Below are positions 45,875-55,074 of a stretch of 64,000 nucleotides of DNA, in pieces (position 1 is the first letter of the stretch; each line of letters begins with the position of its first letter). Both the position numbers and the translations under genes were made by a program. The DNA is taken from positions 1 through 64,000 of the forward strand of contig NZ_JADILK010000011.1 in NCBI RefSeq assembly GCF_017355165.1. Reading direction: 5' to 3'. This DNA comes from Bacillus sp. SD075 (GTDB taxonomy: Bacteria; Bacillota; Bacilli; Bacillales; DSM-1321). The notes under the pieces are model-generated. The model ran no database searches and was not told where the DNA came from. It saw only the letters and a program-made list of their open reading frames with translations.

Positions 45875-46843
45875 TTACTGACCTCCCTTGCCGCTTGGCA
45901 TTCCGCCACTGTTTGGCATACCGCCGCTCGGCATTCCGCTGCCGCCCGGCATTCTTATTTCGCCTCCTTGGCCACCCCTCATTCCATCGCCTCCACTGCC
46001 AGTGGAGCTTTCATTGATGGTGACAGGCAAGGAAACAAACTGGCCCTCTTCAAGACCCGAAGTTATTTCAATATACCTATCGTTGCTGATCCCAGTCTCA
46101 ACAGCTGTCTTTGTACTGGCCGTTCCTTCAGTTGTACCGGCTTGTTGTATATTCACATATTTTTCTTCACCGTCAATTTGGACTGCTTCAATCGGAATAA
46201 ATAAAGCATCTTTTACACTATTCGTCAAAATGCTCACTTCAGTTGACATCCCAATTTTTATATCGCCGGGCTTGTCAATTTTGATTGTGACATCGAACGA
46301 AGAAACCCCATTCTCATATGTACCTTCCTTTGCTACACTGGTCACTTCCCCCGTAAACGTTTCATCTTCAAAAGCACTGGCTTTCATTTCAACTGTTTGT
46401 CCTTTTTTAACACTTGGAACATCCAATTCATCAACACTGATCGTCGTTTTCAATTTTTTATAATCGGTAACGTGTGCCACCACTTCACTGCTTGATACAC
46501 GATCCCCTTCTTCCACATCCAATGTTGTCACGGTACCATCGAATGGGGCCGTTATCGGGTCACTTCCATCCGTGAAGGTAATTAGTTCATCACCTTTCTC
46601 AACCAATTCATCCTTCGCTATAAGAACTTCATCCACTTCATTCGTTACAGGGGAAGTGACATCCTCACTATTGACTGCGGCGACCGATCCGGAACCGCTT
46701 ATTAGAACTTCAAGATCTCCCTTTTCAACTGTAGCCGTCACCGACTTTGCAATAACGGGCTCAGCATTGTCCTTCATGGAAAACCAAACGCAACCCCCAA
46801 TCGCCAAAACTAAAACCGTACCTATCATTATCAACTTTTTCAT
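45875..46843 (-). CDS. MacA/HlyD-like efflux adaptor (YknX type)
   Basis: 322 aa. N-terminal membrane anchor (residues 4-22), a split biotinyl-lipoyl domain (VEKGDLEVLISGSGSV ... ITAPFDGTVTTLDVEEGDRV), beta-barrel and membrane-proximal domains (ALFIPIEAVQIDGEEKYV). The helical hairpin between the lipoyl halves is very short. The last 40 residues are a Gly/Met/Pro/Ser-rich tail with near-repeats of GGMP. It probably passes substrate between the outer face of the membrane and the MacB-like permease. Confidence 0.9.
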   Translation of the reverse strand: MKKLIMIGTVLVLAIGGCVWFSMKDNAEPVIAKSVTATVEKGDLEVLISGSGSVAAVNSEDVTSPVTNEVDEVLIAKDELVEKGDELITFTDGSDPITAPFDGTVTTLDVEEGDRVSSSEVVAHVTDYKKLKTTISVDELDVPSVKKGQTVEMKASAFEDETFTGEVTSVAKEGTYENGVSSFDVTIKIDKPGDIKIGMSTEVSILTNSVKDALFIPIEAVQIDGEEKYVNIQQAGTTEGTASTKTAVETGISNDRYIEITSGLEEGQFVSLPVTINESSTGSGGDGMRGGQGGEIRMPGGSGMPSGGMPNSGGMPSGKGGQ

Positions 46844-47116
46844 TATTTTTCTCCTTTCAGATTCCTTCGTTGAAACCAGTATCGTGAAAGAAGCTTAACT
46901 TTTCCTTAATGATAGGATTTGATTTCATGGCCGTTCATTCATACCTGCCTTTACTTTTGCTTTGTATCCTTTTCTCTCATTAACACTATGTAAAACGAAA
47001 AAATATTAATTTAACAATTATGAATTTACAATATATTCTGAAAAATATATACTGATACTGTTATCAAAAAATGGGGAATGAAAACCAAAATAATATTTAA
47101 TGAAGGGGGAACCAAC

Positions 47117-47455
47117 TTGGCACCAAACGATTCAATACCTAAGGAAACTGGAGTAAGCGCTTCCATTGACTGCACCAAGATTGTCCAATCCCAGTCTTTT
47201 CAAGAACTCCTAAGGAAAAAACGCAATTTCATCGTCCCACTATCCATCTTTTTCATAGTCTTTTATTTCACCTTACCTATATTAACTTCCTATTCTAAAG
47301 TCCTTAATTCCAATGCACTCGGCCCAATCAGTTGGGCTTGGGTCTTTGCCTTCGCTCAATTTATCATGACTTGGACCTTATGCATACTCTATTCCAAAAA
47401 AGCTGCGACTTTTGACCAATTAGTTGAAAAAATCGTGAGAGAAGCGAAAGGATAA
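47117..47455 (+). CDS. DUF485 membrane protein (YwcB-like)
   Basis: 112 aa from the TTG at 47117, which has AAGGGGG seven bases upstream; an ATG 39 nt earlier is less well placed. Two membrane segments in RNFIVPLSIFFIVFYFTLPI and WAWVFAFAQFIMTWTLCILY, the DUF485 pattern. Such proteins are encoded with acetate-type sodium:solute symporters, as here (13 nt ahead of the next gene), and may be a subunit or assembly factor. Confidence 0.88.
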   Translation: MAPNDSIPKETGVSASIDCTKIVQSQSFQELLRKKRNFIVPLSIFFIVFYFTLPILTSYSKVLNSNALGPISWAWVFAFAQFIMTWTLCILYSKKAATFDQLVEKIVREAKG

Positions 47456-47468
47456 AGGTGAATTTACA

Positions 47469-49004
47469 ATGAATATACTTGCTTTCATATTATTTCTAAT
47501 CATTGTCGGGCTAACATTGGTCATTACCTTTTTTGCTTCAAGGCGCACCAAAACGACCGCGGACTTTTATACGGCGGACAGCAGCCTGACTGGCTGGCAG
47601 AATGGCTGGGCCATTGCGGGTGATTATATGTCAGCCGCCTCATTTTTAGGAATAGCAGGCATGGTCGCACTCTCTGGATTTGATGGCTTTTTCTATAGCA
47701 TAGGTTTCCTGGTTGCCTATCTGGTCGTTCTTTATATCGTGGCTGAACCGCTTCGTAACCTTGGTAAGTATACACTGGCGGACATGATCGCTGCCCGTTT
47801 CAATGAAAAGAAAGTTCGCGGGGTCGCTGCCCTTAACACCATTTCCATTTCAACCTTTTATATGATTGCCCAACTAGTCGGTGCTGGTGCCCTTATAAAG
47901 CTCTTACTTGGAATTGATTATCTATACTCCGTTATCATTGTAGGTATTTTAATGACCGTCTACGTTGTATTCGGCGGTATGACCGCCACCAGTTGGGTCC
48001 AAATCGTAAAAGCCATTTTATTGATGGCAGGTACTTTCATCATCTCCATCATCGTGTTCTCGAAATTCGACTTTAGCGTGATCGAGATGTTCAAGCAAAT
48101 GCAAACGGCCACCCCTTTAGGCGGGGATTTCCTCAACCCGGGTAACAAATTCAAGGATCCATTGGATACTTTATCCCTTAATTTAGCGCTTGTACTCGGT
48201 ACAGCTGGACTTCCTCACATTCTCATCCGTTTCTTTACGGTAAAAGACGCCATCACAGCCCGAAAGTCCGTAGTATATGCCACTTGGATCATTGGCATCT
48301 TTTATATAATGACCATTTTCCTGGGCTTTGGAGCGGCAGCTTTTGTTGGATACGACAAGATCATAGCCGCGAATGCGGCGGGTAATATGGCTGCTCCCCT
48401 GCTTGCCGAAGCCATTGGAGGTGACTTCCTGTTCGCCTTTGTGTCTGCAGTTGCTTTTGCTACCATTTTAGCGGTTGTAGCAGGTCTCGTTCTATCGGCA
48501 GCATCTGCTTTTGCCCATGACTTCTATGGCCACATCATCCGGAAAGGTCAAGCCACTGACAAGGAACAAGTAGTGGCTGCTCGTTGGGCATCCATCGGAG
48601 TATCCGTCCTCTCCATCATACTTGCCTTATTTGCCCAAAACATGAATGTTGCCTTCCTTGTTTCACTTGCCTTTGCCGTCGCTGCCAGCGCCAATCTTCC
48701 CATCATTGTCTTCACGGTATTCTGGAAACGCTTTAACACAGCTGGGGCTGTCACGGGCATGTTAGTTGGACTCATCAGTTCTTTATTGCTTGTGTTCCTA
48801 AGTCCCAATGTCTGGTCACCGGTAGAGGGAGCGGCAATATTCGTTGGGGAGCCATTATTCCCGCTGGCCAATCCAGGCATCATCTCCATCCCGATTGGTT
48901 TTATCGCGGCAATCGTCGGAACACTTCTGTCAAGCAAGAAAGCTGATGCCAAAAAATTCGACGAGATTTTGGTTACAGCAAACACTGGGATGAAAAATCC
49001 TTAA
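47469..49004 (+). CDS. Sodium:solute symporter, acetate permease type
   Basis: 511 aa, about 13 membrane segments. SSF family motifs: TTADFYTADSSLTGWQNGWAIAGDYMSAASFLGI-type start (residues 27-60), GGMTATSWVQIVKA, GTAGLPHILIRFFTVKD, ATILAVVAGLVLSAASAFAHD. It resembles ActP/YwcA, which carries acetate and other short monocarboxylates. Second gene of a pair with the DUF485 gene. Confidence 0.9.
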   Translation: MNILAFILFLIIVGLTLVITFFASRRTKTTADFYTADSSLTGWQNGWAIAGDYMSAASFLGIAGMVALSGFDGFFYSIGFLVAYLVVLYIVAEPLRNLGKYTLADMIAARFNEKKVRGVAALNTISISTFYMIAQLVGAGALIKLLLGIDYLYSVIIVGILMTVYVVFGGMTATSWVQIVKAILLMAGTFIISIIVFSKFDFSVIEMFKQMQTATPLGGDFLNPGNKFKDPLDTLSLNLALVLGTAGLPHILIRFFTVKDAITARKSVVYATWIIGIFYIMTIFLGFGAAAFVGYDKIIAANAAGNMAAPLLAEAIGGDFLFAFVSAVAFATILAVVAGLVLSAASAFAHDFYGHIIRKGQATDKEQVVAARWASIGVSVLSIILALFAQNMNVAFLVSLAFAVAASANLPIIVFTVFWKRFNTAGAVTGMLVGLISSLLLVFLSPNVWSPVEGAAIFVGEPLFPLANPGIISIPIGFIAAIVGTLLSSKKADAKKFDEILVTANTGMKNP

Positions 49005-49040
49005 TAAGTTAGATTTATCATTATTTCAAAATATTAAAAA

Positions 49041-49086
49041 GAGGAAGGAGATCAGGGTGTTCGACCTGCTCTCCTTCCTCCTTATT
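49041..49086 (+). terminator. Terminator of the symporter operon
   Basis: GAGGAAGGAGA-CAGG pairs with CCTG-TCTCCTTCCTC over a short loop, followed by CTTATTT. Confidence 0.75.
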
Positions 49087-49125
49087 TAGAAACATATTTA
49101 TCAGGAAGTTTTTATAATACCCCCT

Positions 49126-49575
49126 CTAACTTCCCAATCTTACCTTCCTTTTATTATACTTTGTTACCAACTGGTTCATGACTTCTGCAAAGATCAGCCC
49201 CATCGCAATGGCACCTGCCAGCATAAAAACCTTGGCCGCCAACTGAACGGCAACATAAAAATCATTTCCGACAAAGTGCTTCATCGCATCATACGACAAA
49301 CCTCCAGGCACAAGGGGGATGATTCCCGATACATTGAAAATCGTGATTGGCGTCTTATACCTTTTAGCAAAATACTGGCTGATAACCGCAACGATAAATG
49401 CAGCTGCTAATGTTGCAATGATGCTGTTTATCTCATTTTCAACCAGAACAAAGTATAAGATCCACCCTAACATCCCTACGCAACCACATTGAAACAATGA
49501 ATTTTTTGGTACATTGAAGATGACTCCAAAGGCGGCCGAGGCAATGAAACTTGTAATAAGCTGTGCAATCATCAT
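49126..49575 (-). CDS. Threonine/serine exporter family, small subunit (ThrE_2)
   Basis: 149 aa from ATG 49575, which has GGGAGG upstream; longer in-frame starts are within the previous gene. Four to five membrane segments; motif SGIIPLVPGGLSYDAMKHF is the ThrE signature of this half. It works with the larger protein encoded 17 nt upstream. The pair corresponds to the two halves of ThrE, as in YjjB/YjjP. Substrate is unproven in Bacillus. Confidence 0.85.
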   Translation of the reverse strand: MMIAQLITSFIASAAFGVIFNVPKNSLFQCGCVGMLGWILYFVLVENEINSIIATLAAAFIVAVISQYFAKRYKTPITIFNVSGIIPLVPGGLSYDAMKHFVGNDFYVAVQLAAKVFMLAGAIAMGLIFAEVMNQLVTKYNKRKVRLGS

Positions 49576-49591
49576 TCTTCCTCCCTTAAAA

Positions 49592-50347
49592 TCATAAGAA
49601 AACAAACGCAGCCGATATTCCTGCCCCAATGGCTAAAGCAGTCAAACCTGCATCCGCACCCTTGGATAGACCCGAAACCAAATGTCCTGCAATTAAATCC
49701 CTGGCAGCATTCGTAATTAATAGCCCTGGCACAAGCGGCATCACCGCTCCGATGATTATCGTGTCCAAATGACTTCCAACTCCAATCTGGACAAAAAACA
49801 TAGCTACTAAGCCTACGACTAAAGAGGCGATGAATTCAGCAAAAAAACGAACTTCCAGTAACCAGTGCAAATAAAGCAGGCATGAGAATCCCATTCCTCC
49901 TGCTATACAGGACCAAATGAAATCATTCCACTGTCCCTGGAACATGATCAAAAAGCAGCCGCTCGCTATAAATGCAGCAAAGACCTGTACCCACATGGGA
50001 TACCCCATCCCGGCCTTTTCGATTTGTTTTAACCTTAGATAAGCTTCCTCCGGTGTCATTTCCTTGCTGGAAATGCTTCGGGATATACTGTTAACCAGCG
50101 TCACCTTATGTAAATCTGTAGAACGTTGGGAAACTCGAATTAATTTTGACGCTGGGTGCATACCATCCAGCGAAAATATAATTCCTGTAGGGGTCGAGAA
50201 ACTATGTGACTCACCGCATCCAAACGCTGCAGCGATTCTTACCATCGTATCTTCCACCCGCGAAGTTTCCGCTCCGTTCTGAAGCATGATTTTTCCCGCA
50301 AGTAAACATACATCTATAATTTCATTGTATGGTAAACGATCATCCAT
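49592..50347 (-). CDS. Threonine/serine exporter family, large subunit (ThrE, DUF1212)
   Basis: 251 aa from ATG 50347 with GGAGAGG upstream. The N-terminal cytoplasmic part has AGKIMLQNGAETSRVEDTM and SFSTPTGIIFSLDG, typical of DUF1212; about five membrane segments follow, with GAVMPLVPGLLITNAARDLIAG matching the motif of its partner. Together they may export small amino acids or, as reported for YjjPB, succinate. Confidence 0.87.
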   Translation of the reverse strand: MDDRLPYNEIIDVCLLAGKIMLQNGAETSRVEDTMVRIAAAFGCGESHSFSTPTGIIFSLDGMHPASKLIRVSQRSTDLHKVTLVNSISRSISSKEMTPEEAYLRLKQIEKAGMGYPMWVQVFAAFIASGCFLIMFQGQWNDFIWSCIAGGMGFSCLLYLHWLLEVRFFAEFIASLVVGLVAMFFVQIGVGSHLDTIIIGAVMPLVPGLLITNAARDLIAGHLVSGLSKGADAGLTALAIGAGISAAFVFL

Positions 50348-50577
50348 TTTATCCTCTCCATCACTTCCTGCATGAGTTTCTCTCAATAACAGTTAACGAT
50401 CATACCAATTTAAATCCACCTCATAATAGCCCAATTCCTGTGAAAAGGATATAAAAATGCTCCTTTTAATTTATCAATTCCATTAACTTGCACTACTGAC
50501 TTCCTTAGTACCAGTATTCCCTTTATTTCTTGCCGAAACCGTTTAGTTAGTAGAAAAATTCATTTAAAACCATAAAG

Positions 50578-50614
50578 AAAAGGAATGCGGGCACGAACCC
50601 TGCATCCCCTTTTT
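50578..50614 (-). terminator. Terminator of the alpha/beta hydrolase gene
   Basis: AAAAGG-ATGC-GG pairs with CC-TGCAT-CCTTTT over a 6-nt loop; on the minus strand it ends in CCTTTTCTTT. Confidence 0.75.
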
Positions 50615-50628
50615 CATATCATATAAGT

Positions 50629-51435
50629 CTATACTCCCTTTTGAATAAAGCAATCCACTGTTTCATTAAACAAATCGCTTTCTTCCATAAAAGGACAATG
50701 GCAACTATCTTCAAAGATTACTAGTTTGGAATTCGGAATGTTTTTATGCAAATGTTCCCCTGCAGCTACAGGAATGACTTTTTCATGCCTTCCAAAACAG
50801 AGAAGTGTCGGGATATTGATTTCCGGTAAGAAATCACGATAGTCCACAATCGATTGGTCAAATAGAATGCTACTAGCAATGGATTCTGGCATTTTGGTCA
50901 CTTCCCCAAGCATCCAGCTTGCATCCTCTGCAGATAATTCATTGTTGAACATGGAAGCAAGGAAGCTTTTCAAAAATGGGGCACGATTCGTTTGAATTTC
51001 AGTCATGAAAGCAATCAATGTGTCCATATCAAATGCACCGATATTAAAATCAGGCCACTTAAAATCAGACGCCAATTCATCCACAATCACCGTTGAATGA
51101 ATATTTTCCTCACCGAATTGCTTAAGATAATCCCAGACGACAAATGCCCCCATGGACCAGCCTACAAGTATGACATCCCTTAATCCCAGTTCACCAATGA
51201 ATGCATGAAGATCTTTTGCATAAACGGAGACCGTGTTTCCGTAATGCACATGATTTGACTGGCCATGGCTTCTTAAATCAAGTAAGATCGTTCTATATTT
51301 TCCTGAAAAGTATGGAAGCTGCCTTCTAAAGAACCGGCTGCTCATCCATACACCATGGATAAAAATAACCGGTCTCCCCTGGCCCTTTTCTTCATAAAAC
51401 AACCGAACGCTTTCTTCCACCTCAACAAATGCCAT
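50629..51435 (-). CDS. Alpha/beta hydrolase
   Basis: 268 aa. Oxyanion region VIFIHGVWMSSRFF, nucleophile elbow VGWSMGAFV (Ser), acid and His expected in LLCFGRHEKVIP and DSCHCPFMEESDLF. Typical of esterases, peroxidases and epoxide-type hydrolases; substrate not known. Single gene with terminator. Confidence 0.85.
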   Translation of the reverse strand: MAFVEVEESVRLFYEEKGQGRPVIFIHGVWMSSRFFRRQLPYFSGKYRTILLDLRSHGQSNHVHYGNTVSVYAKDLHAFIGELGLRDVILVGWSMGAFVVWDYLKQFGEENIHSTVIVDELASDFKWPDFNIGAFDMDTLIAFMTEIQTNRAPFLKSFLASMFNNELSAEDASWMLGEVTKMPESIASSILFDQSIVDYRDFLPEINIPTLLCFGRHEKVIPVAAGEHLHKNIPNSKLVIFEDSCHCPFMEESDLFNETVDCFIQKGV

Positions 51436-51526
51436 TCTATCCCTCCTTCACGATATTTTCACAACCCATTCCCTATTATTTATTTATTGCATTTCTTCTT
51501 TTAACATTCCTTCCTATAAAAAAATA

Positions 51527-51555
51527 TTGTCAAACCTCATTTTAGAGTTGATAAT
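51527..51555 (+). promoter_or_regulatory. Sigma-A promoter of the DAACS symporter gene
   Basis: TTGTCA (51527-51532), a 17-nt spacer and GATAAT (51550-51555), each one base off consensus, 48 nt before the start codon. Confidence 0.6.
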
Positions 51556-51602
51556 GAAGTATATTTTTATTGATATCTTCATCCTGAAAGGACGGAATTT
51601 TA

Positions 51603-52871
51603 ATGAAGAGCTTTATCAAAAACTATCGATCCTCTTTAATACTGCTCACTGCCATTATTATCGGTGGAATAGCAGGGGTGGTTTTCGGGGAGAAAACCTC
51701 GGTCATACAGCCGCTAGGGGACTTATTCTTAAATCTGATGTTCACGATCATCGTGCCATTGGTATTTTTCAGCATTGCTTCAGCGATTGCCAATATGAGC
51801 GGAATGAATCGCCTCGGAAAAATCATGGGCAGTATCGTTCTCGTTTTCCTGACAACAGCCGCTTTAGCTGCCGTCATTGGATTTATTGGGACAACCATCG
51901 TCAATCCCTTGGAAGGCACAGATACGACAGCCATTAAAGAACTGATGGAAAACAGTTCTTCCGAGGAGACCATCGAAGAAGTTTCTTTCTTCAGTCAACT
52001 GGTAAACACAGTAACCGTTTCAGACTTTCCAGAACTGTTCTCCAGAAGCAATATGCTTCAGCTTATCGTTTTCTCAGTATTGATCGGGCTTTCCACTGCA
52101 CTGGTCGGTGAAAAAGCAAGACCGATTACTGAGTTTTTGACGGCGGGTACAGCTGTCATGATGAAGGTCGTAAAAATCGTCATGTACTATGCCCCAATTG
52201 GACTTGGTGCTTATTTCGCGGCGATTATCGGGCAGCTTGGGCCACAGATTTTAGAAGGCTATGCCCGAACTTTCATTCTTTATCTAGTCTTGGCCTTGAT
52301 TTATTATTTTGGCTTCTTCACTTTGTATGCCTTTATCGCAGGTGGGAAAGATGGAGTTAAACTATTTTGGAAAAATGCACTGACACCATCCATTACAGCC
52401 ATCGCAACTTGTTCCAGTGCCGCATCCATTCCGGTCAATCTGGAATCAGTCAAGAAAATGGGCGTACCTAAAGATATAGCGGAGACTGTCATCCCACTCG
52501 GAGCCAACACTCATAAGGATGGTTCGGTATTCGGAGGGGTATTGAAAATCGTTTTCCTATTCAGTTTATTTGGAAAGGATATGACAAGCATATCAAGCAT
52601 TTTAAGTATACTTGCTGTTGCCTTTTTGGTTGGAGCTGTTATGGGTGCCATCCCTGGGGGCGGCATGATTGGGGAAATGTTGATTCTTAGTGTATTTGGC
52701 TTCCCTGTTGAAGTCCTTCCTATCATTGCCGTTATATCCACGATTATCGATGCTCCCGCTACACTGCTTAACTCAACAGGAAACACGGTTTGTGCCATGC
52801 TTGTCACAAGGCTTGTCGAGGGAAAAAACTGGTTAAAACAAGCATTCGTTAAAGAAGATTCGGCCGTATGA
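51603..52871 (+). CDS. Dicarboxylate/amino-acid:cation symporter (DAACS)
   Basis: 422 aa, eight membrane helices plus two re-entrant loops. The Ser-rich loop is TCSSAASIPVNLES and the transport motif is VIPLGANTHKDGSVFGG, where most family members have NMDG; the change to NTHKDG points to a subfamily with an unusual ion or substrate site. The C-terminal AIPGGGMIGEML and DAPATLLNSTGNTV motifs are conserved. Glutamate, aspartate, serine or dicarboxylates are possible substrates. Confidence 0.88.
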   Translation: MKSFIKNYRSSLILLTAIIIGGIAGVVFGEKTSVIQPLGDLFLNLMFTIIVPLVFFSIASAIANMSGMNRLGKIMGSIVLVFLTTAALAAVIGFIGTTIVNPLEGTDTTAIKELMENSSSEETIEEVSFFSQLVNTVTVSDFPELFSRSNMLQLIVFSVLIGLSTALVGEKARPITEFLTAGTAVMMKVVKIVMYYAPIGLGAYFAAIIGQLGPQILEGYARTFILYLVLALIYYFGFFTLYAFIAGGKDGVKLFWKNALTPSITAIATCSSAASIPVNLESVKKMGVPKDIAETVIPLGANTHKDGSVFGGVLKIVFLFSLFGKDMTSISSILSILAVAFLVGAVMGAIPGGGMIGEMLILSVFGFPVEVLPIIAVISTIIDAPATLLNSTGNTVCAMLVTRLVEGKNWLKQAFVKEDSAV

Positions 52872-52883
52872 TTCTTATAACTG

Positions 52884-52918
52884 AACTGGCTCCTGGTTAA
52901 AACAGGAGTCAGTTTTTT
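52884..52918 (+). terminator. Terminator of the DAACS gene
   Basis: AACTG-CTCCTG pairs with CAGGAG-CAGTT over a 7-nt loop, followed by TTTTTT. Confidence 0.88.
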
Positions 52919-53007
52919 CATTTTCGCGACTTTCTTTCAAACAGTTCTTTAATGGACAAGGGGTTCCTTCCCCTTATATAGAATTAAAGATTGAAGGGGG
53001 GAATTGA

Positions 53008-53679
53008 ATGTTAATGAAATGCTTGCCTGCTGCAATCCTTTTCACGGGACTATTCTATATTTTTTTTATACCCGAAGATCCTTTAATCATTAAAGTCTTG
53101 TTCAAGGTCATCCCCATGTTATTGATTTTACTCTACGCCTGCACAAATGTGGGCAGACGGGATCGTTACCCCTCCTTAATACTTCTTGGTTTATTCTTCT
53201 GCATGCTTGGAGATGGTTTGTTGATCTGGTTCGTCATCGGGCTTTCCGCCTTCTTGATCGGCCACCTTTTCTATATTTCGGCATTCTTTAGACTGTGGGC
53301 CTTCTCATGGTTTCGATTTGCGACGATACTTCCGATTAGCATTTACTCCACATGGATTGGCCGTGAAATTGTACGTTCTTTAATTGAAAAAGGTGAACAT
53401 GACCTCATCATCCCTGTAATCTGTTATGTAACGGTCATCTCCCTCATGGGCTGGGCGGCATTTATGACCGGCAATACGGCCGCAATCATCGGCGGGGTCC
53501 TGTTCATGATTTCCGACTCCATTTTATCTTGGAACAAATTTATCGATGATGTTGCCTTTTCTGGTCCCCTTATCATGCTTACCTACTATGCAGCCCAGTT
53601 TTGCATCGCTAACAGCATTCGCATGAAAGCTTCTTTTCATTTATCGAAAGGTTTGCAAGGTGAACGGCCTATCCAGTGA
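53008..53679 (+). CDS. Lysoplasmalogenase-like (YhhN/TMEM86) membrane protein
   Basis: 223 aa, about seven to eight membrane segments. Family features: KVIPMLLILLYA, a conserved acidic pair in GLFFCMLGDGLL, IGHLFYISAF, and the late MISDSILSWNKF and MLTYYAAQF. Homologues hydrolyse lysoplasmalogens in animals; the bacterial role is not settled. GGGGGG-rich ribosome site upstream, terminator downstream. Confidence 0.82.
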   Translation: MLMKCLPAAILFTGLFYIFFIPEDPLIIKVLFKVIPMLLILLYACTNVGRRDRYPSLILLGLFFCMLGDGLLIWFVIGLSAFLIGHLFYISAFFRLWAFSWFRFATILPISIYSTWIGREIVRSLIEKGEHDLIIPVICYVTVISLMGWAAFMTGNTAAIIGGVLFMISDSILSWNKFIDDVAFSGPLIMLTYYAAQFCIANSIRMKASFHLSKGLQGERPIQ

Positions 53680-53720
53680 CTCCGAACGTCCATTCGTTCC
53701 ACATGAAACATTTTCATTAT

Positions 53721-53766
53721 AAAAAAAGGCATTCACAGCTCTGCTTGAACTGTGGACGCCTTTTTT
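53721..53766. terminator. Bidirectional terminator between convergent genes
   Basis: AAAAAAAGGC-TTCACAG pairs with CTGTGGA-GCCTTTTTT, with a 10-nt loop and T-runs on both strands. Confidence 0.85.
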
Positions 53767-54964
53767 ATCCTTTAATTTTCTTAATGAAGACTACTTTTAA
53801 ATAGTCACCTTCCTTATATTCTGGAATTGTTTTAAAATCAGCCGGCAATGAAAACTGTTCGATGACCTCGTATTCTCCATTCATTTCCTTAAAGGCGATA
53901 TCAATGAAGTTCTTGAATTTTTTCATGTCGAACGTACTGCAATTAGTTGAGGCGATAATGATCCCATTGTCTTCCGTAATGGAAATGGCATCCTTCAATA
54001 GATTTGTATAGTCTTTTCCGGCACTGAAAGTAAACTTTTTCGATTTGGCAAAGCTGGGCGGATCAAGGATGACCATTTCAAATTTCAAAGCCTTCTTCAC
54101 TGCATATTTAAAATACTTAAAGACATCCATCACGACGATATTGTGAGCTTCAGGATCTATTCCATTCACACTGAACTGTTCAATCGTCTTTGGTAAACTG
54201 CGATTCGCCAGGTCGACACTCGTTGTTTTGACAGCACCGCCTAAAGCGGCAAACACGGAGAATGCCCCCGTATAGGAGAACATATTCAACACCGTTTTCC
54301 CTTTTGCGTATTCATCCCGGATTTTTCTTCTGACATCACGTTGATCAAGGAAGACACCGACCATTGCCCCATCATTCAGATAAACAGCGAAATGGACTCC
54401 ATTCTCCTTTACAAGAAGCGGAAATGCCGGCTGTTCACCCATGACAAAATCGTCTTCATCCACGTACTGCCCCTTTGTATCAAAGCGTTTCTTCTGATAA
54501 ATCGACTTGACTTTGACTGTTTCCTGCAATGACTTAATGATGTAGTCTTTAAAGGAATATATCCCTTTGCTATACCAGCTAATGACATAGTGACCATCAT
54601 AATGATCAATGATTAAACCGCCAATTCCATCACCTTCCCCATTAAACAAGCGGAAAGCTGTAGTGTCCCCATCTTCAAAAAAAGACTTTCGAAATTCATA
54701 TGCCGCCTGGATTTTACCGTTAAAGAAGGATTGATCGATCTTTTCATTCTCTCTTCGGGTCAATACCCAGCCGTAGCCCTTATTCTGTTTACCATAATAC
54801 CCCTTTGCTAGGAAGCGGTTGTTTTCATCCACCAAACGCACTAAGGACCCCTCTTCCTGAAGGTCGTTAAGGTTGGCTATCGACTCTTTAACAATCAAGG
54901 GAAACCCCTTGCCCATTTTACTCACGAACTTAGCCTTCACTTTTATATCTATTTCTTTTCCCAT
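53765..54964 (-). CDS. 23S rRNA cytosine methyltransferase (RlmI/YwbD-like)
   Basis: About 399 aa. N-terminal PUA domain (residues 1-80, ESIANLNDLQEEGSLVRLVDE), an EEHEE-type middle, and a class I methyltransferase: FLDQRDVRRKIRDE, VLNMFSYTGAFSVFAALGGA (SAM site), SVDLANRSLP, VILDPPSFAKSKK (catalytic motif) and STNCSTFDM. It most resembles the RlmI/YwbD group. Starts at 54973 or 54964 are possible; AGGA spacing favours the latter. Confidence 0.88.
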   Translation of the reverse strand: MGKEIDIKVKAKFVSKMGKGFPLIVKESIANLNDLQEEGSLVRLVDENNRFLAKGYYGKQNKGYGWVLTRRENEKIDQSFFNGKIQAAYEFRKSFFEDGDTTAFRLFNGEGDGIGGLIIDHYDGHYVISWYSKGIYSFKDYIIKSLQETVKVKSIYQKKRFDTKGQYVDEDDFVMGEQPAFPLLVKENGVHFAVYLNDGAMVGVFLDQRDVRRKIRDEYAKGKTVLNMFSYTGAFSVFAALGGAVKTTSVDLANRSLPKTIEQFSVNGIDPEAHNIVVMDVFKYFKYAVKKALKFEMVILDPPSFAKSKKFTFSAGKDYTNLLKDAISITEDNGIIIASTNCSTFDMKKFKNFIDIAFKEMNGEYEVIEQFSLPADFKTIPEYKEGDYLKVVFIKKIKG

Positions 54965-55023
54965 ATATATCATCCTATCTATGCAAATGCTATCCTCCCC
55001 ATTTTACCCTATTCCCCTTATAA

Positions 55024-55058
55024 ATAAAAACCAGCCCGGTTCCTTAACCAGGCTGGTT
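55024..55058 (-). terminator. Terminator of the EIIC/PfoR-like gene
   Basis: AACCAGCC-GGTT pairs with AACC-GGCTGGTT; on the minus strand it runs into TTTTTATTTAT. Confidence 0.82.
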
Positions 55059-55074
55059 CCTAAGAAAACTTTGA

